A stretch of 7,440 nt of DNA from positions 1 through 7,440 of the forward strand of contig JAGRHX010000274.1 of the NCBI GenBank assembly GCA_020444775.1, in the 5' to 3' direction. This DNA comes from Gammaproteobacteria bacterium (GTDB taxonomy: Bacteria; Pseudomonadota; Gammaproteobacteria; HK1). Made by a program: the position numbers and the translations under genes. Under the pieces are notes generated by a model. The model was given only the letters and a program-made list of their open reading frames with translations. It searched no databases and was not told the origin of the DNA. Shown piece by piece: positions 6,101-7,440 of the stretch (position 1 is its first letter; each line of letters begins with the position of its first letter).

Positions 6101-7440
6101 GTTGTCGAGGTATTGGTGCGGAACGTGGCACCGCGGTTCTTCACCCAGCCGAGCCTGTCTCCGCAGGTGCTGTCGCCGAAGCGCGTTGGCGTGCCACGCC
6201 CGGTGCGGGTGAGCGTGTGGCTGTCAGACAGCAACGGCTTCGAGGACATAGGCGAGGTGACGGTGACGGCCTCGTGGAACGAGACCTTGCGCATGAGTCG
6301 CGGCTTCACCCGCGGCCGTGACCGGGCGCGTTTCGATGCACTCTACGATGATGTGCCGCCGAGCTGTGCCCAGGTTGCGTGTTGGGTTCAGGTCACGGTC
6401 AGGGACGCGGACGACGAGCCTGACAACAACGGTCTCACGGTCGGCAAACGGATCCCGCTGGCCGAAGGAAACCTGCCGCCGAAGAGCTCGGGCGACGCGA
6501 TGGTGATTCCCGAGTACGCGCCGAGCGGCGATGTCTGTGAAGGCTCGGTCCTGACCTTCGGTGTGATCGCAAGCGATCCGAACGAGGACGAGCTCGAAGC
6601 CTGGGTGATGATTCCCGATTACGTTGCGCTCAAGCTCACCCGGCGTGGCAAGCACAGCTATGTCGCGAGCATTCAGGCGCCGCCGGCCCGCCAGCGCTGG
6701 TACGACTACCACTTCATCATCAAGGAGAAGGGTACGCTTGCGAGCAACACGCTTCGCGTGCCGGCCAATCCGATCTATGACTTCTACTTCTTCAGCCGCG
6801 ACTGCTGCGACGAACCCGTGGAGACGGCGTTCACCGTGGGTAGCGGCACGGGCCCGTTGGTCGCAGGTGATGGTTTCGTCGCCTGGTACGAGGACGCCGG
6901 GCCCCTCGCACCTGCGCTCGGTGTCTATGACCTGCAAACCTGCGAGGCCCGCGAGTTCGTCTTGCCCGGTGCGCCCGAGCAGCTCGCGATACGGGATGCG
7001 ATGGTCGGCGGCGTGGTGCGTGAAGTGGAGGGCGGCAGCCGGGGTTTCGAGCTCGACCTGCTGGCACCGGATGCGCAGCCGACGCTGCTCGGCGCCGACA
7101 ATGTCACGGCGGTCGCGGCGGATGCGACGCATCTGCTGTTCGTCACGACTGATACGCAGGGCTCGCATCTGTCCCTGCGTGAGCGGTCGGACGGTAGCGA
7201 GGTGCTGATTGATTCGCGTCCGGTGCTCGATGGCGCAGAGCTGCTGCTGCCCGATGACACGCTGATGCCGCGGACTGGCATTGAGGCCGTGGCTTTCGGC
7301 CAGGAGCCGGCAGCGGGCGCAGACGATGCCGTGTCTTTGGCGCCGCACCAAGAGATGTCCCCAGAGATGTTTCCAGAGATGCCCGGACAGATGATCGTCA
7401 GTGAGGATGGGCTGGCCGTCTGGATCGAGCAGGGCCAGGT
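3074..7440 (+). CDS. Giant secreted multidomain protein with Ig-like/PKD-like repeats and a beta-propeller-like region (C-terminus outside window)
   Basis: An uninterrupted frame of 1455 codons runs from ATG 3074 past the right edge. I do not recognise a named family for the whole protein. Regions in order: signal peptide 1-35; a poorly defined stretch to about 95; an Ig-like domain at about 98-192 (YAPGERVGYTIRAFDNHGNP); a regulatory-like beta module at about 197-275 (SGQVVFPAAF) followed by a helical QSTAEALAFFSPQTLSAEP motif at 279-297, a pairing I associate with other bacterial exported proteins; a beta-rich part at about 380-545; a mostly helical block at about 548-665; a He_PIG-like domain at about 676-760 (GGHGPYEWVLGDGAPDGLRL); four tandem PKD/cadherin-like repeats at about 765-1232 separated by NLAP, NVAP and NLPP; and from about 1256 strands such as VAGDGFVAWYED, LGVYDLQT and VSEDGLAVWIEQ, typical of TolB-like propeller blades. 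Ten cysteines fit an oxidising, extracytoplasmic location. Adhesion, surface-layer or envelope binding roles are possible but unproven. No catalytic motif was seen and no sorting signal is in view. Confidence 0.85.
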   Translation, partial: MKDRMRSVSGRRRFRHALTAWLTTAAYLVTPQVGALGLLQEGLLRDTRSMAEPLLSESYAAQTRVTTSKADLADSLTDVVLTPAGSVDDDGPDVEAVATLELELERRVYAPGERVGYTIRAFDNHGNPVPEPGATLVPDNPVAFDRPIGSDPPVALDSNEAGALIALLPGIHTLRAVAGGLVSEAVHVHVVDPTDKVLDTVSGQVVFPAAFDPVNTVVRGPSGRIRALRADFSFEIERKRYRNQLVSVLDAVSGETLLMAIVPGSVDGEPDRALTVDVQSTAEALAFFSPQTLSAEPAAFRAFRSGVEQSGALLPVAAEIERQWMEQRSWIGQRVALEQPLALALDGIRSVLGGPRDGADPADPSDVLHAQALTPATEEMNGCTRLVAHPGDFRPGGRPALVDGMTTIATPTAPSTATVQFTNYRKRRLSLYVEEVPADGTRPDDVQDRAELIHVGSRTAFASVGKSLSGGLGEFFSPSCVQFDLDFGSAASDTRYRLFAYGPGLGSNVADEYKDDTLRFLQRSADPWARTFAFDVVANTVSVVSTIDKEIISEPVIQVFNRLSYALHSGELSDAFRRAYESNNGWGDFAGLVEDLAINIMLDLLKTVPVTVAKGIATEVAEKSTIVLDVYAMLVSTLEILEATGDFFASEAVSMIDVVDEYATILPERDGIEDAPVQCRFEKPLKIVGGHGPYEWVLGDGAPDGLRLELLPDPEGRLAKLVVDRFPAPVGEVHSFWVRAFKPATEHEERFEVANQVYSLKAVPAAPNVVSIRFENDSARVEPGGSLDLEVVASHCGGADEIVAGSLYGSPIAASKVSVDKVLDPVSRLLKATLTVPVPYEDTPSNPLREWFTVVVKDVDGGTGTRNAIVDVTNLAPAKVEAVYESGSSIEVYPGGRFSLKVDVTDENYDGEPEVSAAAVTASRLIGRLDVTPMLSDQFEFVRVESKPARGLQRFQSKSRLTLDAVHPDNDGTKAGKDVGDRPALIAIKVEDDDGNVEPGSRLAFPSSGVVEVLVRNVAPRFFTQPSLSPQVLSPKRVGVPRPVRVSVWLSDSNGFEDIGEVTVTASWNETLRMSRGFTRGRDRARFDALYDDVPPSCAQVACWVQVTVRDADDEPDNNGLTVGKRIPLAEGNLPPKSSGDAMVIPEYAPSGDVCEGSVLTFGVIASDPNEDELEAWVMIPDYVALKLTRRGKHSYVASIQAPPARQRWYDYHFIIKEKGTLASNTLRVPANPIYDFYFFSRDCCDEPVETAFTVGSGTGPLVAGDGFVAWYEDAGPLAPALGVYDLQTCEAREFVLPGAPEQLAIRDAMVGGVVREVEGGSRGFELDLLAPDAQPTLLGADNVTAVAADATHLLFVTTDTQGSHLSLRERSDGSEVLIDSRPVLDGAELLLPDDTLMPRTGIEAVAFGQEPAAGADDAVSLAPHQEMSPEMFPEMPGQMIVSEDGLAVWIEQGQ
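3371..3388 (+). repeat. Three tandem CTCGAG hexamers within the giant gene
   Basis: CTCGAG is repeated three times without interruption and in frame, encoding Leu-Glu three times (residues 100-105) just before the first Ig-like strand. Each unit is a palindrome, so the array is self-complementary. Confidence 0.8.
3494..3547 (+). repeat. Three in-frame 18-bp tandem repeats encoding a PVAxDx hexapeptide
   Basis: The units are CCCGTTGCCTTCGATCGC (3494-3511), CCAATTGGCTCTGATCCC (3512-3529) and CCAGTTGCCTTAGATTCC (3530-3547). They encode PVAFDR, PIGSDP and PVALDS, residues 141-158. The proline, the small residue at position 3 and the aspartate at position 5 recur. The array sits inside the first Ig-like domain, where a loop would be expected, and includes the rare-looking codon TTA and more A/T than its surroundings. 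Confidence 0.75.
7349..7396 (+). repeat. 12-bp tandem repeats encoding a Met-rich PEM array
   Basis: The units are CAAGAGATGTCC (7349-7360), CCAGAGATGTTT (7361-7372), CCAGAGATGCCC (7373-7384) and a decayed GGACAGATGATC (7385-7396). They translate as QEMS, PEMF, PEMP and GQMI (residues 1426-1441), placing methionine at every fourth position. The array lies in a linker between two predicted propeller strands near the right edge. Confidence 0.75.

Noticed and set aside
5623..6321. Plus-strand frame of 232 codons in a second frame within the giant gene
   Set aside because: It has an Arg/Gly/Gln-rich out-of-frame composition and no start context; the main frame continues unbroken through it.
6224..7351. 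Long minus-strand frame of 375 codons opposite the giant gene
   Set aside because: It is rich in Arg/His and lacks any recognisable motif. It lies wholly antisense to the coherent giant-protein frame, as expected from G/C-biased third positions.

Overview
The window is GC-rich throughout, roughly two thirds G+C by eye, with the third-position G/C preference of a high-GC proteobacterium. The three metabolic genes resemble families common in alpha-, beta- and gammaproteobacteria. I cannot name the species. No rRNA, tRNA, CRISPR array, transposase or integrase was seen.

Layout. (1) Positions 1-800, plus strand: the C-terminal 265 codons of a periplasmic solute-binding protein of an ABC transporter, closest in its tail motifs to the GlpV-type glycerol/carbohydrate group. 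(2) Positions 799-836: a short convergent gap holding two small GC hairpins. (3) Positions 837-2652, minus strand: a two-gene operon. The first gene is an L-threonate/tetronate dehydrogenase (LtnD-like). The second is a TIM-barrel isomerase of the hydroxypyruvate isomerase / 2-oxo-tetronate isomerase (Hyi/OtnI) family. In other bacteria these enzymes carry out the first two steps of four-carbon acid sugar breakdown; the kinase (OtnK) and aldolase (OtnC) are not in the window. A degenerate 15-bp tandem repeat sits at the junction of the two genes. (4) Positions 2653-3073: a 421-bp divergent intergenic region with a CRP-like palindrome, a 12-bp palindrome and a 10-bp inverted repeat enclosing small hairpins just upstream of the next gene. 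(5) Positions 3074-7440 and beyond, plus strand: one uninterrupted reading frame of at least 1455 codons, running off the right edge. It encodes an exported multidomain protein with, in order: a signal peptide, an Ig-like domain, a regulatory-like beta module followed by helices, a helical block, a He_PIG-like domain, four tandem PKD/cadherin-like repeats and the beginning of what looks like a beta-propeller.

How the parts relate. The left half is carbon-source uptake and acid-sugar oxidation. The transporter gene converges on the ltnD operon, so the two are not co-transcribed, but they could serve related substrates. The giant secreted protein is divergently oriented and has no evident functional link to them. 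It is the least explained object in the window. It also contains two in-frame short tandem repeats, a hexapeptide PVAxDx array and a Met-rich PEM array, that look like recent slippage products.
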